Below are positions 20,145-20,492 of a stretch of 20,492 bases of DNA, one piece after another. The notes beneath the pieces are model-generated. The model had not been told where the DNA came from. It saw nothing but the letters and a program-made list of their open reading frames with translations, and made no database searches. The stretch comes from JABIAL01 sp964645825 (lineage in GTDB: Bacteria; Patescibacteriota; Patescibacteriia; UBA1558; GWA2-36-10). A program made the translations under genes and the position numbers. The stretch is taken from the NCBI GenBank assembly GCA_964645825.1, contig CAZXZY010000013.1, positions 1 through 20,492 of the forward strand, written 5' to 3'. Position 1 is the first letter of the stretch. Each line of letters opens with the position of its first letter.

Positions 20145-20492
20145 ATGAAGAGCGATTTTGAGACAGAAAAGTTTTGTTTGTTTTATTTAAAATCTATTCA
20201 GGGCCTGAAAGAAGTAGTTATCTGGAAATATCTTCAAGATGGACTACAGGCTAAACAACTTTATCGCCAGCCACCAATTATGATTGCCGAATTAGTACGG
20301 CAGGCAAAAAATGATCCCGAATTTAACACTAAAATTCAGAAAGAATTCGAGCTCTACCAAAATGCTATTAGTATTTTAGATAAAGCTTATCCTGATATTT
20401 TAAAAACTATTTTTGATCCGCCATTGTTTTTATTTTATCAAGGCAATTTAGATTTATTGAAAAGTGAATATTTATTGACGATCGTTGGCTCA
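20145..20492 (+). CDS. dprA: DNA processing protein DprA, N-terminal part (cut by window edge)
   Basis: The first 116 residues are present. The hallmark run at the right edge, KAYPDILKTIFDPPLFLFYQ then GNLDLL and LLTIVGS, is the entry to the DprA Rossmann-like domain (YP..L..I.DPP..L...G, IVGSR). The preceding 80 residues are the variable helical N-terminal (SAM-like) region. DprA binds incoming single-stranded DNA and loads RecA during natural transformation. ATG 20145 has GAAGA a few bases upstream; the nearby ATG at 20134 is out of frame. Divergent from the membrane-protein gene. Confidence 0.92.
   Translation, partial: MKSDFETEKFCLFYLKSIQGLKEVVIWKYLQDGLQAKQLYRQPPIMIAELVRQAKNDPEFNTKIQKEFELYQNAISILDKAYPDILKTIFDPPLFLFYQGNLDLLKSEYLLTIVGS

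Overview
This 20.5-kb window is AT-rich bacterial DNA using the standard bacterial code (TGA ends several genes). The gene content suggests a Candidate Phyla Radiation (Patescibacteria) genome: a membrane-anchored Clp-like AAA+ protein next to a small membrane protein, a eukaryote-like IleRS (HYGH / KMSKK), short tightly overlapping operons, many small membrane proteins, and a Tgt without zinc ligands. That placement is an inference from gene content, not a phylogenetic result.

Left flank (1-4522). A Clp-like AAA+ gene runs off the left edge on the minus strand, preceded by an overlapping membrane-protein gene. Divergent from them are a PHP-family phosphoesterase and a four-helix membrane protein, both on the plus strand, followed by a strong bidirectional terminator. 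Then, on the minus strand, come a 31-residue membrane peptide and the stranded 3' third of tgt.

Integrated element (about 4523-12496). A 22-bp perfect direct repeat (attL 4523-4544, attR 12475-12496) lies inside the tgt codons for the FDCVIPT motif. Immediately inside attL is a XerC/D-type tyrosine recombinase. The element therefore appears to have entered tgt and to have brought its own 3' end of tgt, so the right-hand tgt (12201-13301) is an intact host/element hybrid while the host's own 3' end remains at 4243-4544. The left arm is a minus-strand replication and maintenance module: a CHC2 zinc-finger primase fragment, a small CPxC protein, a phage RepO-like initiator with intragenic iteron-like repeats, a four-helix-bundle (S23-type) protein, an excisionase-like HTH protein and two unknown proteins. 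It is driven from a consensus TTGACA-17-TATAAT promoter through a 187-nt highly structured leader ending in an intrinsic terminator directly before the primase ATG. A divergent overlapping promoter faces a seven-gene plus-strand cargo operon: membrane protein, lipoprotein, trypsin-fold protease, 36-residue ORF, CheY-like regulator, zinc-ribbon membrane protein and another membrane protein.

Right flank (12497-20492). On the minus strand lies a housekeeping cluster, ileS-recO-DUF11-like membrane protein-tgt, with 1-nt gaps or overlaps and a promoter before ileS. Beyond it are a small basic ORF, a MerR-type HTH regulator and a single-pass membrane protein with its own promoter and terminator. 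Finally dprA starts on the plus strand and runs off the right edge. Before integration the ileS operon probably continued through tgt into the 31-residue peptide gene and ended at the terminator now at 4121-4145.

The most notable items are the tgt-targeted element, the structured leader/possible ncRNA at its control centre, the intragenic iterons, the zinc-less Tgt, the apparently dead first AAA module of the Clp-like protein, and a small stop-codon-associated hairpin found four times.
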